26,963 bases of DNA, taken from IMG/VR virus record IMGVR_UViG_3300033148_008873, positions 1 through 26,963 of that record, one strand, 5' to 3'. Below the pieces are notes generated by a model, which ran no database searches, was not told the origin of the DNA, and saw only the letters and a list, made by a program, of their open reading frames with translations. The number at the start of each line of letters is the position of its first letter. Within the stretch, counting starts at the first letter, position 1. This document shows, piece by piece, positions 1 through 7,321 of this stretch. A program made the translations under genes and the position numbers. Source of the stretch: a virus.

Positions 1-1173
1 ATATAGATTGGCAAGATGAAGACTAGCAAGCATATTGTTTAAATCAGCATTATTGAATGTGGTGTCTTCACGTTGACCTAGGATACCAATAATTGGCTGA
101 GTCTGATCATTTGTCGCAAATAGCCAAACTGCAACGAAATTCCTATTAGTAGAAATTTCACTGAGTACCCAGTTTGGTGAAACAAATTCATTAAACTGAA
201 TTCGATTAATACCTTCCATCAAAGGGAAAGAATTGACAGTTTTAATTCTCCAAATTGGAACGCTTCCGCTAAGATACCAAATTGGTATCTTAGCTGGTAA
301 TGCAAGATCTTGTTCGAAACGATCTCCACCTATCCCTTGTGTTACCGATATTTCAAGATCTTCATCGTGTATCTCGCCAGTACTGACTTCCACTTGAGCA
401 TGTATATCAAGGTCACCATCACCAGTTATATCGCCAGAAACCGCAAGACCGTGTTCAAACAATGCGCCAACAGTATCATGAAGATATTTATGTGTAGCCC
501 AGTCCATAGCCAAACGGTGTGGTTCCCATGCCACAATTAACGCCTTGGAATTGGTTGCATCCCAATAGATGAATGATACAGGCGCATCGCCTTCGAATTC
601 CCACTCAATTGTGCTGGCCTGTAGAACGCCCACACTGTTGTAATAGAAGAACCAATAACCTTCAGTTATAGTAGCAGAGATGTCTATCACCTCCGTCGTC
701 TTAGTATACTTTACCCCTTGTAACCACACATCGAAAGATGCTCCAGTCGGAGCTATAGTAAGTGTTTTAGCTGCGTCAGACCAAGTTATAGTAATATCGG
801 CTTCTGGATCAGCAAATCCAGTAGGTTCTACCTCAACAGCTGCCGATTCGATAGCACCGCTAACCCAGCTATCTAAGAGGCCATTCGAATCTGCTTTTGG
901 AATCGCATTAGCAGTTGGAGTAGCAATCGCGAAAATAGCAGGTGAAGCTAGCGCAAGACTTTCAGATTTATTCAGATCAACATTATCCAAATTCAATAAT
1001 ACTTGATCGTTAGCAATATAATCTATTAATTCAAAATCTTCCGCAATTTCATATTCAAAATTATAATCAGTCAGAGTTGCTTGTCCAGATGCAGGGATCT
1101 TAGCATCTGGTGCTGACAATCTAGTCAATGATAGATCAGCAACAGTTTGATTCTTTGCTATAATTGTGGCCAT
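1..1173 (-). CDS. Tail-fibre or virion structural protein, 3' part beyond window
   Basis: An uninterrupted reading frame of 391 codons starts at ATG 1173 and runs off the left edge, so its C-terminus is missing. A GGAGG ribosome site lies 8-9 bases upstream of the ATG, inside the last codons of the preceding gene (which ends at 1177), so the two are translationally close. The product begins MATIIAKNQTVADLSLTRL and is rich in small and beta-prone residues (Ala, Thr, Asp, Val), with no signal peptide or membrane segment. Around residues 200-240 it has aromatic-rich stretches (EGYWFFYYN, VSFIYWD) of the sort seen in phage fibre and baseplate-attached proteins. I do not recognise the family. Calling it a fibre or virion component rests on composition and on lying at the end of a run of similar proteins behind a late promoter. 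Confidence 0.6.
   Translation of the reverse strand, partial: MATIIAKNQTVADLSLTRLSAPDAKIPASGQATLTDYNFEYEIAEDFELIDYIANDQVLLNLDNVDLNKSESLALASPAIFAIATPTANAIPKADSNGLLDSWVSGAIESAAVEVEPTGFADPEADITITWSDAAKTLTIAPTGASFDVWLQGVKYTKTTEVIDISATITEGYWFFYYNSVGVLQASTIEWEFEGDAPVSFIYWDATNSKALIVAWEPHRLAMDWATHKYLHDTVGALFEHGLAVSGDITGDGDLDIHAQVEVSTGEIHDEDLEISVTQGIGGDRFEQDLALPAKIPIWYLSGSVPIWRIKTVNSFPLMEGINRIQFNEFVSPNWVLSEISTNRNFVAVWLFATNDQTQPIIGILGQREDTTFNNADLNNMLASLHLANLY
268..294. repeat. Perfect 12-bp inverted repeat inside the partial fibre gene
   Basis: Arms 268-279 and 283-294 are exact reverse complements (gctaagatacca / tggtatcttagc) separated by three bases, whose outer two can also pair. The hairpin is entirely within coding sequence, and neither side has a T-tract, so it does not look like an intrinsic terminator. 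Confidence 0.85.
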
Positions 1174-1176
1174 GTG

Positions 1177-2385
1177 CTAAGCCCTCCATTTTACCTTAAA
1201 CCATCCAGAAACATTAGAAGTAGTATTACCTCCTGCTTGGTTCTTAACCGAAAGGATTGAATTTGCTGAAAAATCGTTATTCTTAGTCGAATCATTTCCA
1301 GATGTTGCTGCCGATATTAGTGTAGACCTGCTAACCCCATCTTCTTCGATTTCAAATGTGGCCGCATCAACATCGCTGCGCGTATACATAATAGCAATAA
1401 TTGTGCCATTATGTGGCATAATATAACCAATATTAGCAGTCATAGTAACGCTACCAATCATATAATAACTACCAACCGCTGTATTACTTATACGGCTAAA
1501 ATGAAATGCATTAGAATCAATAGACAACCATTTACCACGAGCTTCGTCATACTGCATAGCCATATCAATAGTAGTATTATAATATTTGTCGCCATCAGAA
1601 GCGCCGACAGGATCAGTTAGTAACGTACCAAAATCTTGTGGCCCATCAAACGCAGTATCTATAAATATAGTAATCTGATCTAAATTAGAAAAATCAGATC
1701 CTGATCGTATCAATTCAATAACATCAAATAAGAAATATCCAGTTGATTCTACAACATCAAAATATCTGAATACTATCTTAGACCCATAGCTAATTATACT
1801 AATAATACCAAAAGGATCTATATTTCTAAAATATTCAATAAGATCATTATTATCATTATCAATGGGATCTATATTAATCCCAATAATATTACCACTAGTA
1901 TCTGTATCAAATGATAATTGTCCTACACCTGGATCCCCTTCAGTTGGTGAATCGACAAACACATAATTGAATCCGACTGTGCTTTCAGACGCACTAGCAG
2001 TATCTTGTAAGTAAGCTCTCCAACTTCCACCAGTTGTATGAACGAAAATATAATCTCTAGCGTCGTTGATCACCAGATTAGGCCCGACACCATTTATATC
2101 TGTAGTTGCTGTAATAGTTAAATTGTTGATTATGATATCTGAATTTCTTATAGAAACAAAAACTATTCTGCCATCTTGTTCAATATTATTAAGATTTAAT
2201 ACTCTAGCAGCACCAAGAACTCCAGTAGAACATATTGCTATAGGGGTATTGATCTGTAGCGTACCATCTCCAGCGTTGAGCAATGTATCTATGATATCAA
2301 CATTAGCGAGGCCTTGCGCAATATCAAAATGCTCACCAGCAAAACCACCGCTAGCAATGATAGTTTCATAGAAACTCTTAGCCAT
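1177..2385 (-). CDS. Probable fibre/head-decoration structural protein with C-terminal jelly-roll-like domain
   Basis: A 402-residue protein. I chose ATG 2385 rather than the in-frame TTG at 2397, because the GGAG that overlaps that TTG sits six bases before the ATG and is the natural ribosome site. The product is beta-rich, Ile/Asn/Asp-rich and free of membrane segments. Near residues 275-305 it has a DGDKYYNTTID...YDEARGKWLSID stretch. This resembles the 'G-x-x-Y/W-N-T-T...W' segments common in phage fibre proteins. The last ~100 residues (GYIMPHNGTIIAIMYTR...FEIEEDGVS...VSGWFKVKWRA) look like the C1q/BclA-style jelly roll that ends many phage fibres and spikes. It stops at 1177, four bases before the start of the next structural gene. 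Function is inferred from these resemblances and from position, not from a recognised family. Confidence 0.6.
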   Translation of the reverse strand: MAKSFYETIIASGGFAGEHFDIAQGLANVDIIDTLLNAGDGTLQINTPIAICSTGVLGAARVLNLNNIEQDGRIVFVSIRNSDIIINNLTITATTDINGVGPNLVINDARDYIFVHTTGGSWRAYLQDTASASESTVGFNYVFVDSPTEGDPGVGQLSFDTDTSGNIIGINIDPIDNDNNDLIEYFRNIDPFGIISIISYGSKIVFRYFDVVESTGYFLFDVIELIRSGSDFSNLDQITIFIDTAFDGPQDFGTLLTDPVGASDGDKYYNTTIDMAMQYDEARGKWLSIDSNAFHFSRISNTAVGSYYMIGSVTMTANIGYIMPHNGTIIAIMYTRSDVDAATFEIEEDGVSRSTLISAATSGNDSTKNNDFSANSILSVKNQAGGNTTSNVSGWFKVKWRA

Positions 2386-2418
2386 AACCAGCTCCAATTA
2401 ACTTATATTTGGCCTAGA

Positions 2419-3075
2419 TTAGATAATACTACTTACAACGGCTCTACCATCAAAAGCCGGAGCTAATCCAGATTTTCTCAATGTAACATCGCCAGTAATA
2501 ATATTAGTCTCTACTTCAACATCAACCTGCGTAACAATATTGCCACTCTCACTAAAGACTAAAACTTGATAAGGACCAAGATTATCATAATTATGTGGGC
2601 CTATTTGTCCTGGACCAGATGTTCCACTACCAATAATAGTAATTTCATTGGCCGTACCAGCAGCCCAATCAGCAACCACAAAAGTGAAACTTCTTGGTAA
2701 TACGTTAATAGGGACCCATTGATTAGAATCATTGCGCACTAAAATATCACCAGGATCGCCATCTATTCTATTTAGAACATTGTCAACATCCAATAACCAA
2801 TCGATAAATCGCCTGAAATAAGGCCCGAATTCTACTAGCTCAATAAATTCCATATAATGATCTGGAATATCGATCTCAAGATAATTCTCAACAGGATTAT
2901 ATTTAGAAATAAGTTCTACAGTAGTATTATCAGTAGCAGTAATGCGACCAAATGATACATTAATCAAAATATCGTTGGCTTGTACTAAATCCCCAGTTGG
3001 CGGCTTTTGAGAACTGTATTCAGGCCTAGCTTGGAACAATCTAGAATGTGGTATTGGGAAACTAAATGACGGCAT
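2419..3075 (-). CDS. Hypothetical virion-module protein
   Basis: A 218-residue protein beginning MPSFSFPIPHSRLFQARPEY. Its ATG overlaps the TAA of the upstream gene as TAATG (one-base overlap), so it is probably translated by coupling. It is acidic, beta-rich and has no membrane segment. A region around residues 75-100 (EFIELVEFGPYFRRFIDWLL) is probably helical. A segment at about 103-125 (DGDPGDILVRNDSNQWVPIN) resembles the 'GD-L-x-R-N...W-V' linkers of fibre-type proteins, which are often repeated there. I do not recognise a family. Its place in a four-gene run behind a late promoter, directly before two fibre-like proteins, suggests a virion part or attachment/adaptor role. Confidence 0.55.
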   Translation of the reverse strand: MPSFSFPIPHSRLFQARPEYSSQKPPTGDLVQANDILINVSFGRITATDNTTVELISKYNPVENYLEIDIPDHYMEFIELVEFGPYFRRFIDWLLDVDNVLNRIDGDPGDILVRNDSNQWVPINVLPRSFTFVVADWAAGTANEITIIGSGTSGPGQIGPHNYDNLGPYQVLVFSESGNIVTQVDVEVETNIITGDVTLRKSGLAPAFDGRAVVSSII

Positions 3076-3665
3076 TATTCATACTTTGTTAGTGATTGTA
3101 AGAATTTCCTCACTTCTTCTCTAGTAAGCTCAGTTAATTCTCTATCGCCTGGCAAATCAGCTCGCCCTACTTCATTATCGCTTATCTTATCGCTATCTGC
3201 AATAAACAAGGAAGGCTCCGAAATCTTTTGCGTTAAGTGAGGAGGCTTAATATCTTCCATCCCTGCAGCTATATTCTCTACTGTAGTTATATTTTGGCTA
3301 GGCTTATCAATGGGCTGCGACCAATTTATAACAGCACCATAAATACTATTCTGAGCTTTTTGCCACGAAGCACCACCATCCTCCAATTTACTTGGCGGGC
3401 CAACATTCTCAATCACAAAATCTTTAATACACTCTACCAGCTGTTTAGGAATAACAGATGAACGATCCTCGGCATCACCAATATGAATATAATCATCGAA
3501 AATTTTCTGTGCCTTTGGTCTACCTTCATGAATTGTACACAGCACAACTCTGTTTTGTTTAGTTGGTTGCAATGTTAATCCGATTGAATTGAAATCCTCT
3601 TCAAGACAATATAACATTTCAAAGTTAACACATTTGTTAATCTTCTTCAGGACTCCATTAAGCAC
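3075..3665 (-). CDS. Hypothetical protein, first gene behind the late promoter
   Basis: A 196-residue protein beginning MLNGVLKKINKCVNFEMLYC. It uses a GTG start at 3665; an AAAGGGA ribosome site lies about seven bases upstream and no better ATG is available in frame. It is the first gene after the TATAAATA motif at 3690-3697, so it should be expressed late with the virion genes that follow. The first ~120 residues look globular (VVLCTIHEGRPKAQKIFDDY, IHIGDAEDRSS). The C-terminal third is polar and probably disordered until a short helix (ELTREEVRKFLQSLTKYE) at the end. Its stop overlaps the start of the next gene (TAATG). I see no known motif and do not assign a function. Confidence 0.55.
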   Translation of the reverse strand: MLNGVLKKINKCVNFEMLYCLEEDFNSIGLTLQPTKQNRVVLCTIHEGRPKAQKIFDDYIHIGDAEDRSSVIPKQLVECIKDFVIENVGPPSKLEDGGASWQKAQNSIYGAVINWSQPIDKPSQNITTVENIAAGMEDIKPPHLTQKISEPSLFIADSDKISDNEVGRADLPGDRELTELTREEVRKFLQSLTKYE

Positions 3666-3689
3666 AGCAGATTCCCTTTATCAATATAA

Positions 3690-3697
3690 TATTTATA
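3690..3697 (-). promoter_or_regulatory. T4-type late promoter TATAAATA
   Basis: The minus-strand sequence is exactly TATAAATA, the T4 late promoter -10 element read by gp55, which needs no -35 box. It lies in the largest intergenic gap, 24 bases before the GTG of the gene at 3665, so the transcript would have a leader of about 15-20 bases. A gp55-like sigma factor is encoded in this window at 18914-19666, which makes the assignment coherent. The same octamer on the plus strand at 24443-24450 lies inside a gene and is probably chance. Confidence 0.7.
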
Positions 3698-3753
3698 CTT
3701 TATGTTTGATGTTTGATAGGGACAAAAAAATTTCAACTAAGTAGACTTGTACA

Positions 3754-3861
3754 TCAAGTATGATTATGACAATCCTGTGCCCCATTCATCATAATCCCAT
3801 TAAACCCATTTTTTATGGACTCTTCATAAGGACAATTCTCTCTACCAGCATCTAAATTCAA
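3754..3861 (-). CDS. Possible 35-residue mini-ORF or gene remnant in the gap
   Basis: From TTG 3861 to TGA 3754 the minus strand reads MNLDAGRENCPYEESIKNGF followed by a Met/Asn-rich end with a second Cys. The composition looks like a real globular segment rather than noise. However, no convincing ribosome site precedes the TTG, and the frame is closed by a TAA eight codons upstream of the Cys-Pro. A second protein-like stretch in another frame just upstream (ARCLEISNFCYN, ending near 3865) raises the possibility of a small gene broken by a frameshift. Very tentative. Confidence 0.2.
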   Translation of the reverse strand: MNLDAGRENCPYEESIKNGFNGIMMNGAQDCHNHT

Positions 3862-3910
3862 TTGTAACAGAAATTACTAATCTCCAGACACCGTGCCAAA
3901 TCATCAAATG

Positions 3911-4438
3911 CTAACTTCCTTTGGTTCTCTCGTCAATGATCTGCATCAACTTGGCACGTTGACTAGAACTTAATACCTTACTACGCCAGAGACAATTCAT
4001 ATCTCTTATGAATTTTTTCTCCCAATTAGTCATATTATTCTGACTAAGTACTATTGCAACATTTATCAACTCAACATTTGTCAACAATCTTCTAATCAAT
4101 TTCAGAGCACTAATCTTAGGACCTTTACCAAGAAGATAACTAGCACAACGTTTGAGATTAGGTAGTGAGAATTCAATCTGTTTTTGTCCATCAAATTCAT
4201 CAAAATCTAATCTCAAACCAGAAGCTCCCCATGCATCGCCATGAGCTTTTAGATCACCTGTCGATGGTGGAGCAACATCAAGAATTTGGCATATTTCTCT
4301 GCGTAATTCCTTTACGCTAATATGTCCGCCTTCGTCATAATTACCTATAAAATAGGTTGCAATATTGCAAGCCCGTGCCATGCGGCGATTATCACCATCT
4401 TCTGCAACATACTCCGATACCAACATCTTACTAGCCAT
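3911..4438 (-). CDS. Hypothetical protein, 175 residues
   Basis: ATG 4438 is preceded by GAGAGGA at good spacing. The product is soluble and mixed alpha/beta, without signal or membrane segments. Its last ~45 residues contain NWEKKFIRDM...VLSSSQRAKLMQII. This has the pattern W-E-x-x-F ... L-S-x-x-Q-x-x-x-L that I recall at the end of assorted phage replication or recombination proteins; the resemblance is from memory and weak. The gene lies between the HNH-methyltransferase gene and the late promoter, 95 bases after the former, with no clear promoter of its own. I do not assign a function. Confidence 0.6.
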   Translation of the reverse strand: MASKMLVSEYVAEDGDNRRMARACNIATYFIGNYDEGGHISVKELRREICQILDVAPPSTGDLKAHGDAWGASGLRLDFDEFDGQKQIEFSLPNLKRCASYLLGKGPKISALKLIRRLLTNVELINVAIVLSQNNMTNWEKKFIRDMNCLWRSKVLSSSQRAKLMQIIDERTKGS

Positions 4439-4533
4439 AACATCCTCTCTTACTAAATAAGTAGTCTAAAACTAGTAAAATTCAAATACATTAATAAATT
4501 ATAACACCTCCACAAACCACTCATTTGGAGCTT

Positions 4534-6078
4534 TTAGCTAAATATAGCTAAATATTCATCTGATTTCACAGACCCAATTGTATTCTTAGATCCAATCGGA
4601 ATAATTTTATCAGGATTCAATTTCTTTAAAATCTCCTTGTTGACATGGAGCACTCTAAGAGGGATATTTTTTGTCGATTCTAATAATGTTTCAAGATTAA
4701 CTGAAGATTGAGAATCGATATATTCTTCTGATCCAAAAGGCGGCGAAGTAAACATCAATTTATATCTATCTAGAGTAGGTTCTATTACAGCAGAGTTGAA
4801 TTTTAAAATATGCGCACCATCATAATTTATAAAATCAGCCATCTTAATTAATCCTTCCCATGTCAGAAAAGACAATTCAAAAGCATCATATTTTAACTCA
4901 AGCGAAGAGGCGGCTAAAAGCCTGCCTCCCCATCCGGCAAAAGGATCATAAACTATATCGCCACTTTTACACCCAAAATATTGATAAACCGCACGGGCAA
5001 ATCCAGCGTGAATCTGAGAAGGAACACCAATGCCAGCGAAAACAAATTCTCTAACGATCCTTTCAAAGGATATTTTAGTCTGGCCACCAACAAGATTGTT
5101 TAAAGTACGCTCAAAGATCGAATTATTATTTCTGCCCCATATTTTAGAAATAACAGGTTTATTCTGAGTTTTAACTTCCCATAAGTGTGGGTGAAAATGC
5201 CATACTAACTTTTTGCCAGCCCATGGCTTATTTTCAGGTTTGTGGGACCGCCATTTGTCATCTTTCAAATAGTCGCTAAGATTATAATTAACAATTCTAG
5301 AATAGTCATCTTGAAGAAGTTTGTCAGAATATCGGGGAGGTTCAAATTGTTGATTAAAAACTGGTCGCAATTTTTCCTCCTTAAATTTCAATTTTTTGTA
5401 CGATGTGTAAATTTTAGTAGATTCTGGAAATGAAAATTTATCAAAATCCAAAAAATTATATGCCTGATTCCTAATGGCTTCCACAAATTGAATGGCTTTC
5501 TGATTAGAATACTCACGTTTAGCTCTATTTAGCCCACTACAAACAAGTTGGATATTTTCTTCAATATGTCCAAATTTAGAATCGATCCTATCAATTGATA
5601 TAGCAAATAAATCATCTCTTTGGTGAGACATATTCAGACCAGACAGAGCACATTTTCCATCTTGCTGTTTATGCAATTTTATCACAAATTCAAGACCGAT
5701 ATTATGTTCTCTATCAAGTCTTTTATCGCCATTAATTGAATGTTTCAAGCATTTTCTTAACCAAGACTCAACGTTAGCGGTCTCTTTATCAATTTGATAA
5801 TTTTTCTGCCAAGCCCTACGCTCCTCAGCATTGTTGTGATAATATCTATTGTTCTTTTTCTTTACTTTATCTGAATGTCGTTTATAAGATTCTTTTTTTT
5901 GCTTTTTTATCTTGTCGGCGTTATCTTGTCTCCATTTCTTCGATCTTTTGAGTACATATTCTTTATTGTTTTTCCGATATTCTCTAAGGTTATAAGCTTT
6001 GCATTGTTTACATTTACGCCCTATTTTAGGAAATTTTATTAAGTCTTTGGTTTCTTCGCACTGATGACATTTCTTCAT
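4534..6078 (-). CDS. HNH endonuclease-DNA methyltransferase fusion
   Basis: I chose ATG 6078 (MKKCHQCEETK) over an in-frame ATG at 6120 because AGAGGT precedes it at proper spacing; the product is 514 residues. Residues 4-26 form a CxxC...CxxC zinc ribbon. A Lys/Tyr-rich helical stretch runs to about residue 100. Residues ~143-200 are an HNH-type nuclease (CALSG, SIDRIDSKFGHIEENIQLVC, N..K). The usual first His of the motif reads Arg (DR), as I recall for many phage-borne relatives, so activity is uncertain. The C-terminal half is a class I SAM-dependent DNA methyltransferase, with motif I YDPFAGWGGRLLAA (~377-390) and catalytic motif IV TSPPFG (~444-449), of the N6-adenine/N4-cytosine type. 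It stands alone between the capsid terminator and the next gene, which fits a self-inserted cargo or mobile gene. The two functions might act as restriction plus protection, or only for homing or genome modification. Confidence 0.8.
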   Translation of the reverse strand: MKKCHQCEETKDLIKFPKIGRKCKQCKAYNLREYRKNNKEYVLKRSKKWRQDNADKIKKQKKESYKRHSDKVKKKNNRYYHNNAEERRAWQKNYQIDKETANVESWLRKCLKHSINGDKRLDREHNIGLEFVIKLHKQQDGKCALSGLNMSHQRDDLFAISIDRIDSKFGHIEENIQLVCSGLNRAKREYSNQKAIQFVEAIRNQAYNFLDFDKFSFPESTKIYTSYKKLKFKEEKLRPVFNQQFEPPRYSDKLLQDDYSRIVNYNLSDYLKDDKWRSHKPENKPWAGKKLVWHFHPHLWEVKTQNKPVISKIWGRNNNSIFERTLNNLVGGQTKISFERIVREFVFAGIGVPSQIHAGFARAVYQYFGCKSGDIVYDPFAGWGGRLLAASSLELKYDAFELSFLTWEGLIKMADFINYDGAHILKFNSAVIEPTLDRYKLMFTSPPFGSEEYIDSQSSVNLETLLESTKNIPLRVLHVNKEILKKLNPDKIIPIGSKNTIGSVKSDEYLAIFS

Positions 6079-6182
6079 AGTACCTCTTATTAGGCGTGAA
6101 GTTGCCCATTTTAAGTACATTTGATTTAATGCTAATAACTGATTTGTTTTTATTGGGAGTGAAACAACTAGATATAAAAAGA

Positions 6183-6203
6183 AACCCGCCGTTTAGGCGG
6201 GTT
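6183..6203 (-). terminator. Intrinsic terminator after the capsid gene
   Basis: An 8-bp perfect stem (aacccgcc / ggcgggtt) with a five-base loop lies 24 bases past the capsid stop codon. On the minus strand it is followed by TTTCTTTTT, the classic U-tract. It is the clearest GC-rich hairpin in an otherwise AT-rich window and should end the head-gene transcript. The plus-strand side (TTCTTTAAAG) has a much weaker T-run. Confidence 0.9.
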
Positions 6204-6226
6204 CTTTAAAGATTGCTTTTAAAACC

Positions 6227-7321
6227 TTAGAGGTTGCTTACGGTCACGACACCATAGTAAAGCCCACCGTCTTCGATGAGTTTCTTGCCATAACGCGTCA
6301 TGATTCCCTTATTGGGAGTGAAGCTGTTTGGATCTAGCACGGTTGGAGTGCTGAGAAGTGGTATATATGGCGCATAGAAATATCCGCTGTCTAGGACTGA
6401 ACCACCCTTGAAGCCCATTAGGATCTTGCAGTTGGGGAACAGCGGATCCTTATAGAGCTTCAGCTTGCCTTGAACAGTACCGGCAGTAGTAATACCAACA
6501 TCGATACCATCAACTGCTAGGGCATCTGAACCACGGAAGTCGTTCAGTTGCTCGAACTTGGAGCTGATATCAGCAGAGGTTACCATCCAGTTGGCTGGAC
6601 CACGGAGAGTCAACCTGTGGATGACGTTGGCGACTTCAAGGACCTTGTATAGCAACGCAATGTTGCGGTCAGTGAAGTTTACGCTAGCACCTGCGCCAGT
6701 GGCGAAGTTGTGGGTAGCGCGGACTGCTGCTGCGATAATCAAGTCGTTAATGATTTCACGGTCGATTTCTGCGACCATCTCATCAGCCATTAGATCGGTT
6801 AGAGTGGACTCAGCATCGATATTGTGTACTGCCTTGAGATCCTGAGCAGCCTCAAGGCTCCAGGAGGTCTTAAGCTTACGAGTAATAGCTGCGACGCTAT
6901 CACTGTCAATGCTCAAGGTTACTTCTGGCTGGAATGGGTTATTCTCAAGATCGAACTCATAATCGACCCGCGCTATAGTAGTGCTTGCTAGGGCACCAGC
7001 GGATAAAGTTATAGTTACCGATCCAGTTGCATGATCGAACTGAGTTGCACCAGTTGTAGTATCATCAACAACAACACCAGTTGCATCACCAACTAAGATG
7101 AGGTCTGGGTTGCCATCGCTATCGAAACCAACCTGTAGAACCGGCTCTGGATCTTCACAGCTATCGGTATCTTCGTTATAAACGTTGACTACCACTGTGC
7201 CAGCTAGGACTGGACGATGAGCTAGTGTGCCAGTGATGGCAGCGCCGCTGCCGTCAATTGTCAGATCCTCTCCCTTTACTTCTTTACTTCCTGTGAGGAG
7301 TAATATGGATCGAGTGCCCAA
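6227..7321 (-). CDS. 23: Major capsid protein gp23, C-terminal part (frame-shifted)
   Basis: This frame carries about 350 residues of the T4 gp23-family capsid protein. Diagnostic stretches are LKTSWSLEAAQDLKAVHNID and MADEMVAEIDREIINDL in the middle, and YFYAPYIPLL...NSFTPNKGIMTRYGKKL at the C-terminus; all match gp23 order and spacing. The part up to ~130 residues is a Gly/Thr/Val-rich insertion domain typical of divergent gp23 proteins. There is no independent start: the first possible TTG (7321) lies inside the upstream frame and has no ribosome site. It must be the continuation of the frame ending at 7276, reached by a -1 shift. If one copy of the 8-bp repeat at 7275-7290 is removed, the two frames join into 505 residues, close to T4 gp23 (521). 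The terminator at 6183-6203 follows. Confidence 0.9.
   Translation of the reverse strand: MGTRSILLLTGSKEVKGEDLTIDGSGAAITGTLAHRPVLAGTVVVNVYNEDTDSCEDPEPVLQVGFDSDGNPDLILVGDATGVVVDDTTTGATQFDHATGSVTITLSAGALASTTIARVDYEFDLENNPFQPEVTLSIDSDSVAAITRKLKTSWSLEAAQDLKAVHNIDAESTLTDLMADEMVAEIDREIINDLIIAAAVRATHNFATGAGASVNFTDRNIALLYKVLEVANVIHRLTLRGPANWMVTSADISSKFEQLNDFRGSDALAVDGIDVGITTAGTVQGKLKLYKDPLFPNCKILMGFKGGSVLDSGYFYAPYIPLLSTPTVLDPNSFTPNKGIMTRYGKKLIEDGGLYYGVVTVSNL
7275..7290. repeat. 8-bp tandem duplication at the capsid frameshift
   Basis: The octamer tttacttc (GAAGTAAA on the coding strand) occurs twice back to back at 7275-7282 and 7283-7290. The stop codon of the N-terminal capsid frame (7276-7278) lies in the downstream copy. 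Deleting one copy fuses both capsid frames in register with the expected sequence (SSQEVKGEDL). Confidence 0.9.

Larger units (their letters stand above)
3666..3910. other. Longest gene-free gap in the window
   Basis: The gap holds 245 bases between a hypothetical gene ending at 3911 and one starting at 3665. It contains the late promoter at 3690-3697, a short direct repeat (tgtttga, twice near 3703-3717) just upstream of it in transcription sense, and a 35-codon frame at 3754-3861. I see no tRNA-like fold, and no GC-rich hairpin with a T-tract that would end the upstream transcript. Confidence 0.6.

Noticed and set aside
680-1006. 108-residue plus-strand frame at the left end
   Set aside because: It lies opposite the 391-codon minus-strand fibre-type gene, which has a strong GGAGG site and continues the operon.
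2386-2397. Four-codon N-terminal extension from TTG 2397
   Set aside because: The TTG overlaps the ribosome site of the ATG at 2385; the ATG is the better start.
6227-7321. Capsid C-terminal frame as an independent gene starting at TTG 7321
   Set aside because: It has no ribosome site, starts inside the upstream capsid frame, and gp23 homology continues across the join, so it is the second part of one gene.
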